Shown: in pieces, positions 22,721 through 31,386 of the stretch
Layout of the letters: every line of letters begins with the position of its first letter
Numbering within the stretch: the first letter of the stretch is position 1
Assembly: GCA_947095535.1 (NCBI GenBank)
Contig: OX352772.1
Location: forward strand, 223,718,994 to 223,782,993
DNA length: 64,000 nt
Origin: Poecilobothrus nobilitatus
Taxonomy: Eukaryota; Arthropoda; Insecta; Diptera; Dolichopodidae
Direction of reading: 5' to 3'
Notes under the pieces: generated by a model
The model's input: the letters and a program-made list of their open reading frames with translations, nothing else
Databases searched by the model: none
Told to the model about the DNA's origin: nothing
Position numbers and translations under genes: made by a program

Positions 22721-22835
22721 ATTATTATTTTTATTATTATTATTATAAATATTATTATTGTCATTATTATTATTGTTACTACTATTAATATTATTATTGT
22801 TATTATTATTACTACTATTAATTATACGATATACA
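22636..22835. repeat. ATT/AAT microsatellite
   Basis: About 200 bp of nearly pure ATT repeat on the + strand with occasional ACT and GTT interruptions. It produces an artefactual Ile-rich + frame and an Asn-rich - frame. On the minus strand it follows the tRNA-like sequence and may be that element's 3' tail. Confidence 0.9.
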
Positions 22836-22874
22836 TTATTACGATATAAAAGTACTATATATTTTTTATTTATA

Positions 22875-22948
22875 ACCTGACCAGGGTTTGCACCCAAGAC
22901 CCTTCGATTGAACGGTTGGCGACTTAACCACTGCACCATGAGTCAGAT
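22875..22948 (-). repeat. tRNA-derived SINE head or tRNA pseudogene
   Basis: On the minus strand, TGGTGCAGTGGTTA matches a pol III A box and GGGTGCAAACCC a B box, about 30 bases apart. GGTG...CGCC can form the D stem, and CTGAC...GTCAG could close an acceptor stem. The anticodon loop would be eight bases with mismatched stem pairs, so it is not a functional tRNA. A short body and an AAT tail follow, as in SINEs. It lies at the end of a non-LTR reading frame (VRQTRQ). Confidence 0.5.
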
Positions 22949-23372
22949 AAATTTGCCTAGTTTGCCTAACACTATCGTTAAGTCTAAACTTGTTATTAAG
23001 AGATTGGATATAAATACTTTTATTCAAAATATCAAAAGTAAAATATGATGACAACAATTGTCTACGCAAAGATAAAGAAAGCAAGTTTAATGAATTAAGT
23101 CTTGTAGTGTAACTAGGTAGATTAGCAAAATCAAAAGGGTTATATATGCAAATAAAAGAAATTGCTTTTGAACTGATTCGATTCTATTGGAATGAACTGC
23201 AAAGGCTGGATCCCAAACAATGTTACCGTATTCTAATATAGATCAAACTAGGGAACAATAAAGAGATATTTTTAAAGCTAAGTCGGTAAATTCTTTAGCT
23301 CTTCTCTTAATGAAACTTAACATTTTATTAGCTTTTGAAACTTTTATGGAAGTATCCGGTAAGTCCCAAAAA
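22949..23372 (-). pseudogene. Jockey-type non-LTR RT C-terminal remnant fused to gypsy RT
   Basis: Minus strand 23372 to 22949: DTSIKVSKANKMLSFIKRRA, EFTDLALKISLYCSLV, a stop, then SILEYGNIVWDPAF and RIESVQKQFLLFA, followed by FDILNKSIYIQSLNNKFRL. The LEY-x(3)-W and RIESVQ-F blocks are the thumb of jockey-type RTs. The piece is 5'-truncated and begins directly after the gypsy RT segment at 23378, so the junction records an insertion into the gypsy element. Function lost. Confidence 0.72.
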
Positions 23373-23995
23373 GGACTGAACTTCATGTTGTTCGGGGTTG
23401 GAAATTTTTTGACAGCTTTTATTTTCTCAATTGAAGGTGAATACGAACAATCACTAATTTTAAAGCCTAAATAATCTATTTATCTGCAAAGAAATTGGGA
23501 TTTCTTCCATTATATTCTAAGCCCATGATTTTCGCCTACTTGAAGATCTTCGCGTACTAAACAATCTTTATTATTAGCTGCTACAACGATGATATCATCA
23601 ATACAGATCCAAGCAAACTTCAAATCTAGTAACTCTTTGAATAATTGATTAATATATTTTTGAAAAATTAGTGGTGACGTGTATAACCCGAAGGGTGCTT
23701 TTGTGAATTCCCACTGGCCAGATGGAGTGACAAATGATGTATAATGTTTACTATAATGTTTGAGACAGTAATATACTTTAGCATTACTTAATGAGTTTAT
23801 GTGGTCTTCGATCAAAGGAAATAATTCCTTATAATTTGTTATTATAATTTATTATGTAATTATTTACCAACACCACGGGGCTAGAAAATTCTGACGAGCT
23901 TGGTTTTATAATCCCTTGTTGTTAAAACCATTCTTTAATCTGTTCATCGACAATTTCTTTTTGTAGAGGATCCAATCTACGTAGATCTTGAACAA
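23373..23995 (-). pseudogene. pol: Reverse transcriptase remnant (relic 2)
   Basis: 23995 to 23880 reads IVQDLRRLDPLQKEIVDEQI, KEWFQQQGIIKPSSSEF and SSPVVLV, the start of a gypsy RT. The segment with the first catalytic Asp is missing. 23510-23815 resumes with HYSKHYTSFVTPSGQWEF, TKAPFGL and AWICIDDIIVVAANN, in which Cys-Ile-Asp-Asp stands at the YxDD box, so both Asp survive. 23380-23470 adds IDYLGFKISD and IEKIKAVKKFPTP before sequence changes abruptly to the non-LTR remnant. Not functional: palm deletion and truncation. Confidence 0.8.
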
Positions 23996-24412
23996 TTGGT
24001 GTATGATCTTTCAGCAATATTTTTACGCTAACATTATTTTGTTGTTTCGGCTGATAGGCTTTCACCATATTTTCGATTTCTTCTTTATACCTCAAAATAA
24101 CAATATTTATTTATAGATTCATCTTTGTTGATTTTAAAGCAATTAACCAACGACATATCTAGTTTACTAATATTAATTTCGTTACTTCTTAATTCAATCT
24201 TCGTATTACGTAACACAATTATCTTTTGACATAATATGAATTTTAGTTTCAAAATTGTGCCATCTATTTCTAAAATTCACTAAAAATAACCAAGAGCTTT
24301 AACAAATTGATTGGCTAGACGTCTTACATCAATTATATTTGTAGTTATCTTAGAATAACCTATTTTTATATATTCATCGCATCGAATAATGTAAGATCGC
24401 TACCAGTATATA

Positions 24413-24740
24413 TTAGGGCTTAAATATCAAAACCATTAATCTTAATAAATTTTTCATCTTTACTACTGGGATAAAGTGTACTAGCACAATTAGTTTTTGA
24501 TGTCGAAGCAGCCTGACCACAATTTTTTGCAATATGCCCAAATTGATTGCATTTAAAATATTTTGGTGTTTTCTCGGACAATTTGTTTTAACATAGCCCT
24601 TTTTACCACAATTATAAAATGTTATTTGGGATCTTTTAATATCATTATTTGCATTTTTCTGAGAAATTGTATTTATTCTAGCGCGTTCTCTATTTCTTGA
24701 TTCCTTACATTGTGCATACCCACGTAACTCCTCTATTTCG
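24413..24740 (-). pseudogene. gag: gag nucleocapsid part and start of protease region (relic 2)
   Basis: From 24740 on the minus strand: EIEELRGYAQCKESRNRERA, then RSQITFYNCGKKGYVKTNC with a zinc knuckle that lacks its first Cys (Y-N-C) and has Tyr at the His position, then PRKH and a second Cys-poor region. It continues the gag that begins at 27535; the two halves are separated by a non-LTR element of about 1.95 kb. Sequence down to about 24000 is frame-broken and should hold the protease, which I cannot delimit. Confidence 0.65.
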
Positions 24741-25404
24741 GTTAGAAAAATAACATCGGCAACTTCTCTTCTTAAAGTTTTTAAATTAATTAAATTTAAT
24801 TTACTTTCATAAGGATAAGAAAATAAAAGGATCATTCCAGGCTGAGTTTTCAAGGCATAACGAATAAATTTTTTTGAATAGATTCAATTCTCTCAATATG
24901 AGATTGATGGAAAGGAGACCAAACCTGACTAGCCTATTCAAGATTTGGTCTAACGAGATATTTGTATAAAGATTTAAGTGTATAAGGATCAATAAATTCT
25001 TTTGACCATCGTTTTGCTGACAATTTAGCTAACGGACGATAATTGTTAACAATATTTTTTTTATCTTAAAATAAATGGAATCAGAACAGTTTATTGATAT
25101 ACTTTCTGGATATTCATGACATTTACGTTTAGTGTTGACAAATTTCCAAAATTCTTTTGGATTAGATGTAAGCTTAGTATGTCTAATACTCCGAACATAT
25201 AATTTATGAAAACCTTCAGATAAACCTTCAAACTCGTTGAATAGTATTAAAAAATTGGTATAACCAATAGGTACTTACTTTTACAATACAATACAATACT
25301 TTTTGTTTTTAAATATTATCGCCAGCATTTATTTTTTTTGTTTCTTAATTTTTTGAGGTTGTGTGTGAACCAAGGAGGGCAGGAGCTCGTTGATCTATTT
25401 CTGG

Positions 25405-25800
25405 TCATACGTATGAACTAAAGATAATTTCAGAAAGCTTACTTGTCATTTCATTAGGATCAATATTATTTAATATAGAAGATAAATCGTAAGAATTTAG
25501 AAAATTATTTATAGCTTCATAGTTTGCGTTTCTAAAATTGAATTGGTATACATTTTCTGTTTCAGGACAATAAGGTGCATTATCACAATAAGAAAAACAC
25601 ATAGGAGGATGGAAGAGATCAACGTTGATCAAAGGAAATGGATAATTTATAATTATTAGATTGTTCCAATCTGAGGTAAAGATTAGGTCAAGTTGTTTAG
25701 CTTGAAAATTATATACAGAAGAAATTTGCTGTACGTTATTTCTATTGATATTATCAATAAATAAGCTTTCCAATTCATTATTAAAAGTATCTGGAATCAT
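25405..25800 (-). pseudogene. AP-like endonuclease C-terminal part and linker (nested non-LTR)
   Basis: 131-residue frame continuing the endonuclease: KQLDLIFTS is the Asp-Leu strand, followed by acidic and aromatic linker sequence (FNFRNANYEAINNFLNSYDL). The SDH end motif is represented by a degraded LFHPPM-type sequence. A stop separates it from the NPKEFWKF linker at about 25150. Confidence 0.6.
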
Positions 25801-25878
25801 AAATGATTCCTCGTTATGACTAATCCATTTTATATTTGGGAGATTGAAATTCCCACATGTAAGAATTTCCTCAGATTC

Positions 25879-26290
25879 CTAGATCTTTACAAATAAAATC
25901 AATTTCATTATTAACTTGATTATAAATCTCAGCTTTACTGTTAGGAAGAATATAGCAGCAGACAATGAATAAACTTTTATAATTAATTCAATTTTAACCC
26001 ACAATATTAATTCTAGTTGAGTAGAGTCAACAATTGTAACAAGATTAGAGTTAAATTTATTTTTAATTGCAATAAGAACTCCTCCTCCTCTTGGTACAAT
26101 GCCATTATTAGGAAGATAAGAAGAATACCTATCCTTTCTGTAAACAGTGTATGTATTATTAAACAGTTCTAAATTATTAATGGATTGATTTACCCAGGTT
26201 TCAGTTAAAATGGAACAATCAGAACAAAATGGAACAAAGCAATTTTGTTTTAGTTCTAAGACCACGAACGTTTTAATAGTACATTGAAAA
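25879..26290 (-). pseudogene. AP-like endonuclease N-terminal part (nested non-LTR)
   Basis: Exonuclease-endonuclease-phosphatase fold seen as NVRGLRTK (metal-binding Asn region), LTETWVN (catalytic Glu), then YTVYRKDRYSS and RGGGVLIAIKNKF. The frame shifts near 26265 and again near 25960. The enzyme would nick the target DNA to prime reverse transcription. Confidence 0.7.
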
Positions 26291-26689
26291 ATTAATTAAA
26301 TTGTCATTGGCATTTTTAATAGTAAATTTCTTTAATGGGATAAAGTTACATATAAGTTTTTGTTATTTTTTGTAGTTTAGGCTTGGAAGTGGACAAAAAA
26401 ACTTGCCATGGTTTTCTCTTGTTTTTTGAAGAAAGTTAGTTCTTTCTGAAGAGATATGGGAACTGTATGATTTAAGATATGATGTAACTTGTCCAGAAGT
26501 TACACCAAATGTTTCATTAAAGCTTTCAAATAAAAATCTAAGTTATGCCAAGTCATTAGGTAGGCCTTCTTTTTGAAGTCAAATCTTAATGTAAGTGTTG
26601 GTTTTACTGTTTATGTAAAAATGGTCAGGCTTATTATGGAGATATGCAAAAAAAGTCTGACATTATCGAAAATATTCCGATCTCTTAGA

Positions 26690-27535
26690 TGAGCAATATC
26701 TTAGAATAGCTTCATCTTCTACTTTACCTTTAGCGCCAATAGCGCTCATATTAATAAGATATTTATAAACAGATTTATCTTTCCTCTGCTTAAGATTAAC
26801 TAACGTTTTATGGACCTCCGACGAATTGGTTATCTCCGAAAATTCTTCTCTCATAAAGCATTTTAGTTGTTGCCAGTTAGATATATTAGGTTTCGCTGTT
26901 AGAGCTTTTTTTGCTAAACCAGTTAATAGCCTCTTACTCAGTAAAATTATTTCTAAATTTGTACAATTTAAATCAAAAGCAGTATACTCTATATCCTTTA
27001 TCCAATTTTCAACATTGTATTCTGCCCCCCCGGAAAATTTTGGTAAAATGTCGGCTATATCTCTGATTGAAACAGGAAATCTGGGCTTAGTCCCACCTAA
27101 ATTACCCGAATTATTATAATTATTATTTTCGGATAAATACAGAATTATTTCGGATATTTTCTGGATTATTTTGTACATTAGAAGGAAAATCTTGGCTAAA
27201 ATTTCTATTAGAAAAATAACTTGATTAACATCTACATTATTTCGGATATTTACTGGATTATTCTGTACATTAGGAGAAAAATCTCTCAAGATTAAAATTT
27301 GTATTAAAAAAACTAACTTGATTGCCAACTGAATTATTTGAAATATTATCATTTTCAATACGTCAACCGTCTCTATTGCTCTCGGAGTTGTTAGCATTAG
27401 AAAAATTTGGGTAGAACCTCTAACAAAGTCTACTAAAATTGTAGATTGTCTTCTTAATTCATTTTTAAATTTTTCAAAATATCTGCAGACGGTACTATTT
27501 GCGGAGTTCCTATTTCTACGATTATTTTTTCCCAT
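26690..27535 (-). pseudogene. gag: gag N-terminal part with retrotransposon-gag domain (relic 2)
   Basis: Begins at ATG 27535 with a basic start (MGKNNRRNRN). The first 160 residues are partly out of frame (Ile-rich). From about residue 165 the gag domain is clear: ILPKFSGGAEYNVENWIKDI, then LLSKRLLTGLAKKAL, WQQLKCFMREEFSEI and RKDKSVYKYLINMSAIG. It breaks at about 26690, where the nested non-LTR begins. The length up to the break (about 280 residues) fits a capsid domain plus N-terminal arm. Confidence 0.8.
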
Positions 27536-27681
27536 TTTAAAATTAGCTAAACGTGAAAATAATGTTAACTAAATCAACGCTTTAAAAATTTATAATTTTC
27601 AAAATAATAATAATAAAAAAATTTATTTAAATATTTTGTAGAAGTCGTATTGTAAAATTTTATGAAAATTTTTCTCTTTTT

Positions 27682-27806
27682 CTTGCTTTACAAAATTGGC
27701 AGTATATTTTTTGCTTTACAAAAATTGATGCTTTGTTCCAAAATTGGCGGTGTATTTTTTGCTTTACAAAAATTGATGGTGTGTTCCAAAAATTAGCGGT
27801 ACACTA
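27682..27806. repeat. 50-bp tandem repeats in gypsy relic 2 leader
   Basis: TTGCTTTACAAAA starts at about 27682, 27711 and 27758. The last two units share AATTGATG, TGTTCCAAAA and GCGGT. It lies between the primer binding site and gag. Confidence 0.7.
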
Positions 27807-28016
27807 TTATTTTACAATAACCCGTTTTTGTTCTTTTTTTTTCTTCAGATTAACATACAACTACTGCCCCAGTTGATAAAATAAATATATTTCTACTTAC
27901 AATATTTATTCCTTTTTTTTCTACTTGAAAACTATTGTGTTGGCCTTCCAGTATTCTCCAACTCGTCTTCTTCAAAATTCCCTTTTTCCTTTTATCCAGG
28001 CTTTTCTTACTGAATG

Positions 28017-28034
28017 ATCCCGGCTGAGCCCCCA
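28017..28034 (-). promoter_or_regulatory. Candidate primer binding site (tRNA-Pro type), gypsy relic 2
   Basis: On the minus strand TGGGGGCTCAGCCGGGAT. It starts with TGG, the complement of a tRNA CCA end, and differs at two central positions from the 18-nt complement of a generic tRNA-Pro 3' end. It lies 12 bases inside the proposed LTR, a wider gap than usual. Confidence 0.6.
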
Positions 28035-28046
28035 AATTTTATGGGA

Positions 28047-28352
28047 TGTTATGTGTCAATAATTAATTAACAAAATTTATTTTCCTTTTATTACTATTTT
28101 AGTTAAATAAAAACAACCAATTTAACTTTTAATTTTTACATTTACAACAAAATGATTTAATTCTTTGAGACAAAATAATTTTAATTCTTTTTAACAATTT
28201 CTTTATAAATTATATCAATTTAGATCTTTCTACAGCAACGGCACGTGCAGAAGTGAAGCTTATTCTTTTCATTTATCTATATTGAACCAAAAAAGAATAC
28301 CGCAAAAAAAAAGACTACTGAGACTAGTGCAGACTTTACACTTGTGATAACA
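28047..28352 (-). repeat. Candidate solo-remaining LTR of gypsy relic 2 (306 bp)
   Basis: + strand sequence begins TGTTATGTGTC and ends GTGATAACA, a TG...CA unit with 6-bp inverted ends (TGTTAT/ATAACA), lying just outside the primer binding site. I find no second copy in the window, so identity as an LTR rests on position and termini only. Confidence 0.5.
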
Positions 28353-28760
28353 AAAATCGATATTTTATGATTTTGGTATTTTAAATTCCAACGTGTATGT
28401 ATGTATATACATTTTTAGACATAAAAAAAAACCAAAAGAAATTTGTTCATATAAATTGATATGACGTGTTATAATAATATGTATGAAATTTGGACTTAAG
28501 TTAAAGTTAGTCGGATCAAAAAATGTTCTATGGAAAGTTGTTGCTCTTTACTTGTGTAACAATTTTTTCTTCATAATTTTTCTCACAATATTTTTTTGTT
28601 ACGAAATATTTGTAAAAAACTTAAAAATGACACTAGTAAACTACTACTTCTGGTTGTTCCATTTGCTATAAAAGCATATCAATCCAAAATATTTATCTGA
28701 AACCCTTAAATATGAAATTTCAAAAAATTTCGCTCGTTTAGGCTGTACATGTGCCCACAT
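28353..28760. other. AT-rich spacer
   Basis: Non-coding; contains AATTTGGACTTAAG and long T runs. A short frame at 28483-28671 is hydrophobic and without recognisable features. Confidence 0.5.
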
Positions 28761-28761
28761 A

Positions 28762-28837
28762 TATACACACACCACACACACACACACACACACATACACA
28801 CATAGCAACCCACGCACACACACACATACACAAACAT
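28762..28837. repeat. CA/GT microsatellite
   Basis: ACACAC runs with CATACA interruptions immediately before array copy A. It generates an artefactual Cys/Val-rich minus-strand frame. Confidence 0.93.
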
Positions 28838-28845
28838 ACATCATG

Positions 28846-29781
28846 CTAAAACAAAATTTGCAGCTTTCTCCGCACCGGGGTTGTGTATTTTTACCAAAAT
28901 CTCGGGTCTAAATTTTTAGTATGAAAGCAATACCTGCCTTATACATAATTGTATGCGGTCGGTAAAGATAATAATTTAAAAAAAAGATACCTTACCATTA
29001 TATTTTTTTTCCCTTTTTTGCTACTTAAGTAAACTGGTAAAAATGTTTTTATTTATATATCTTTCTGAAATTTACTAAAACTTTCCCTTCCACTTAGTTT
29101 TTAACATTACTTGAAAATTTAATTTTTTTTTTATCTAGTACCAATTTATTTGTAATTATAATGAAGATATCTAATAATTTTTTTTTTTTTTATTGATTAC
29201 AAAATATGTAATTTCATAACACCTGTAATTTTCAGTGGATCAACGTGTAAACGTGATATTATAAAAAACATTGATTTAACCATTTGCATATTACATTGTT
29301 GCACTCATTTAATTCATTAGTCAAATATGTGGGTTAATATACTTAAAAATTTGGGCACATAATATTTTATTTTTTCCTTATTATCTTAAGTAGTTAACAT
29401 TCTAATATGAAACAACATTGTTGCAGTATTTGCAAAATTTACAAATGCTGCATAAATTATAAAGTTGTCAAGTTGTCTTTTCATTGATTTATATCAAATA
29501 TGGAATTTGTTATTAGAAATCAACTGTTTTTAATTTTACGGGTTTTTAGGTTATTAAATCTTTTTTTTTTTTTTTTATTATTTTATTTATTTATTTATTC
29601 TTTTTACTTCAATCTCTTTTCTTTCTTATAAATAAATAACAAATCATATAACATATGTAGTTAAATCAATAATTCAATAATACACAATACAACAAGTCAA
29701 TAGTTCAATATTATAGTAAATGCAATAGTAATTAAAATAAAATTTATACAACAAAAAAGTACTTAATTAGAATAGAACCTA
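28846..29781 (+). repeat. Array unit copy A, first part (before the LOA insertion)
   Basis: Starts CTAAAACAAAATTTGCAGC, the left boundary shared with copies B (35780), C (38286), E (43943) and inverted D (ending 43061). It continues with TCTCCGCACCGGGG and GTATGCGGTCGGTAAAG, then a long AT-rich block. 29140-29530 also has a diverged relative at 57040-57780. The last 14 bases are the target site duplicated around the LOA-type element. Confidence 0.9.
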
Positions 29782-29874
29782 GGTTAGGTTAGGTTAAGGT
29801 GGCTGCCAAAAACGCACACTTAGACCGTATTTGGTCCATTGTGATACCACATAGCAGCTTTTCTATCCAACTCG

Positions 29875-30252
29875 TTAAAACCAATTTGAGCTTTTTGCAA
29901 AGCGAAGAATACTCTTCACATTTTTACCTGACAGATCGCCAAGTCTGTCGAAGAGATATTGCCCCAAATGGGTATTCCTTCTTGCCGACAAGGCCGGGCA
30001 TGTGCATAGGAGATGGAGAGTAGTTTCCTGCTCTTCTTCATCCTTGCTGGCTCTACAATAGTCATTTGCGGATAAGCCAAGTCTTCTGGTATGCTTCCCT
30101 ATTAGACAGTGACCGGTGATTATTCCCATTGTCATTCCAATGTCTGCCCTTTTGAGGGAAAGCAGATCATTGGATCGTCTTAAATCGGTTTTAGGCCATA
30201 TCAATCTTGTGATATTGCACGAGGTTAAGGTTGACCATTTGCAATTTACCAT
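29875..30252 (-). pseudogene. ORF2 part 4: C-terminal Cys/His tail (LOA/I-type)
   Basis: Frame-shifted again near 30280. Reads GHCLIGKHTRRLGL, then CRASKDEEEQETTLHLLCTC and PALSARRNTHLGQYLF. The C-x(n)-E-x-ET-x(2)-HLLC-C-PAL block is a common C-terminal feature of RNase H-bearing non-LTR elements and resembles a zinc-binding tail. It ends in KSILRFAKSSNWF; about 90 bases of 3' sequence follow to the CCTAA tail. Confidence 0.8.
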
Positions 30253-30308
30253 ATCCGTTATTTCCTTTCGAAATAACGTTTTGCTTGTGGATAGAGGTAC
30301 CCCAATTC

Positions 30309-30878
30309 CTACCTTTCCGGCAGAACCTGTAAGGTTGTACCAATTCTTGCGAGTTCATCCGCTTTTTCATTTCCCGGAATACCTCGATGACCTGGTACCC
30401 AGCAAAGCTGAATGCTAAACTGCCTGGCCATCTCGTTAAGAAGTTTTCGGCAGTTTATTACAGTCTTCGAGGTTGTGCATGTTGATTCCAGAAATTTTAA
30501 CGCAGCCTGACTGTCTGACAGAATACGTACTTGCTTCACAGTCAAAACGCTTCTATTCAGTAGAATCAAGGCTTCTTGAATTGCCATAGTTTCCGCTTGG
30601 AAGACGCTACAATGGTCTGGTAATTGGAAATTATGACTGATATTCAGATTATCTGAGAAAACCCCGCATCCTACACTGCTGTTCATTTTTGAACCATCCG
30701 TGTAGAATTGCACTCCTTCGAAGGTCATCACTGTGTTCGAGTTCCAACTCTCACGGCTTGGTATGCTCGTCACATGAGATTCCCCGAACAAGTAAGTGCG
30801 GGACGTGTAGTCTACCAAGGCGGGAGTGAACTTGAATTGGTTTATGATATCCGAGTGACCTTCTCGTGAATTGGTCAA
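30309..30878 (-). pseudogene. ORF2 part 3: RNase H domain (LOA/I-type)
   Basis: RNase HI fold with all expected active-site positions: FYTDGSKM (Asp), VFQAETMAIQEAL (Glu), VRILSDSQAALKFL (Asp), and WVPGHRGIPGNEKADELAR (His and final Asp). It starts in a frame different from part 2 and stops at GTTLQVLPER. RNase H at the C-terminus separates this element from jockey-type elements and places it near the LOA, I and R1-related groups. The domain itself looks undamaged. Confidence 0.92.
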
Positions 30879-31386
30879 CTTTTAATCTCACAGCTGTGTT
30901 TGCGGCTGCAAATTTACTATAATATTCTACAGGCATCAGATTAAGCATGATGGCTAATGCCGCAGAAGGGGTTGTTATTAAAGAGCCACTAATACATAGT
31001 GTGGTAGTTCTTTGTACCCTAGCGATTCCTTTGCGGTTGACCTCTTTATCGATATCCTTCCACCATACTAGGACTCCGTACATAAGAATGGGTCTTACTA
31101 CGGATGTGTATAGCCAGTAAGTCATGTATGGCTGAAGCCCCCATTTCCTACCAATGGCTTTTTTACACGAGTAGAGTGCTATTGAGGTCTTCTTCACTCT
31201 TTCTAAGATGGTATCTTTCCAGCTTAATTTCCTGTCTAGAGTTAGACCCAGAAATTTCGCCGTTTCGCGAAAGGCAAGAGTGCAGCCATTTAACGAAGGC
31301 GGTTTTATTTTAGGAATTTTATATTTCCTTGTAAAAAGGACCAGTTCTGTTTTCTGTGGATTTACTGACAGTCCACAGTCTGTAGC
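30751..31386 (-). pseudogene. ORF2 part 2: RT thumb and connection (LOA/I-type)
   Basis: Same frame as part 1 after the stop: ATDCGLSVNPQKTELVLFTR, then AKFLGLTLDRKLSWKD, KKAIGRKWGLQPYMTYWLY, RPILMYGVLVWW and ARVQRTTTLCISGSLITTP. These are the palm end and thumb of the RT (VNP-KTE and LGV/LGL-D-L-W motifs). The protein runs on to LKVDQFTRRSLG, where a one-base frameshift near 30870 moves the true frame into the RNase H part. Confidence 0.88.

Larger units (their letters stand above)
24738..26690 (-). mobile_element. Jockey-type non-LTR retrotransposon nested in gypsy gag, RT core deleted
   Basis: Minus strand. YQNVRGLRTKTK-type endonuclease start near 26285 (stop at the Gln), then LTETWVNQSI, RGGGVLIAIKNKF (25879-26265), and 25405-25800 with endonuclease C-terminal sequence. 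25060-25200 gives HTKLTSNPKEFWKFVNTKRK, the linker between endonuclease and RT. At about 25030 it jumps to FIDPYTLKSLYKYLVRPNLE and RIESIQK, the RT thumb, so the catalytic RT core is gone. The piece 26290-26690 before the endonuclease may be ORF1 remains. Both junctions lie inside gag-coding sequence of relic 2. Confidence 0.72.
23373..28352 (-). mobile_element. Ty3/gypsy LTR-retrotransposon relic 2, interrupted by non-LTR insertions
   Basis: On the minus strand from 28352: candidate LTR, primer binding site, leader with 50-bp repeats, gag N-terminal part, then after a nested non-LTR element the gag zinc knuckle and an RT fragment. RNase H, integrase and the 3' LTR are missing; the left side is replaced by another non-LTR remnant and the SINE-like sequence. 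It differs from relic 1 in gag and RT sequence. Confidence 0.8.

Noticed and set aside
22559..22939. Asn-rich and Ile-rich frames
   Set aside because: Translations of the ATT microsatellite and of the tRNA-like sequence.
22875..22948. Functional tRNA gene
   Set aside because: Eight-base anticodon loop, mismatched stem and poor T arm; A and B boxes alone fit a SINE or pseudogene.
27850..28035. 61-residue minus-strand frame before gag
   Set aside because: It overlaps the candidate primer binding site and leader of gypsy relic 2; no protein features.
28644..28844. Cys/Val-rich small protein
   Set aside because: Translation of the CA microsatellite.
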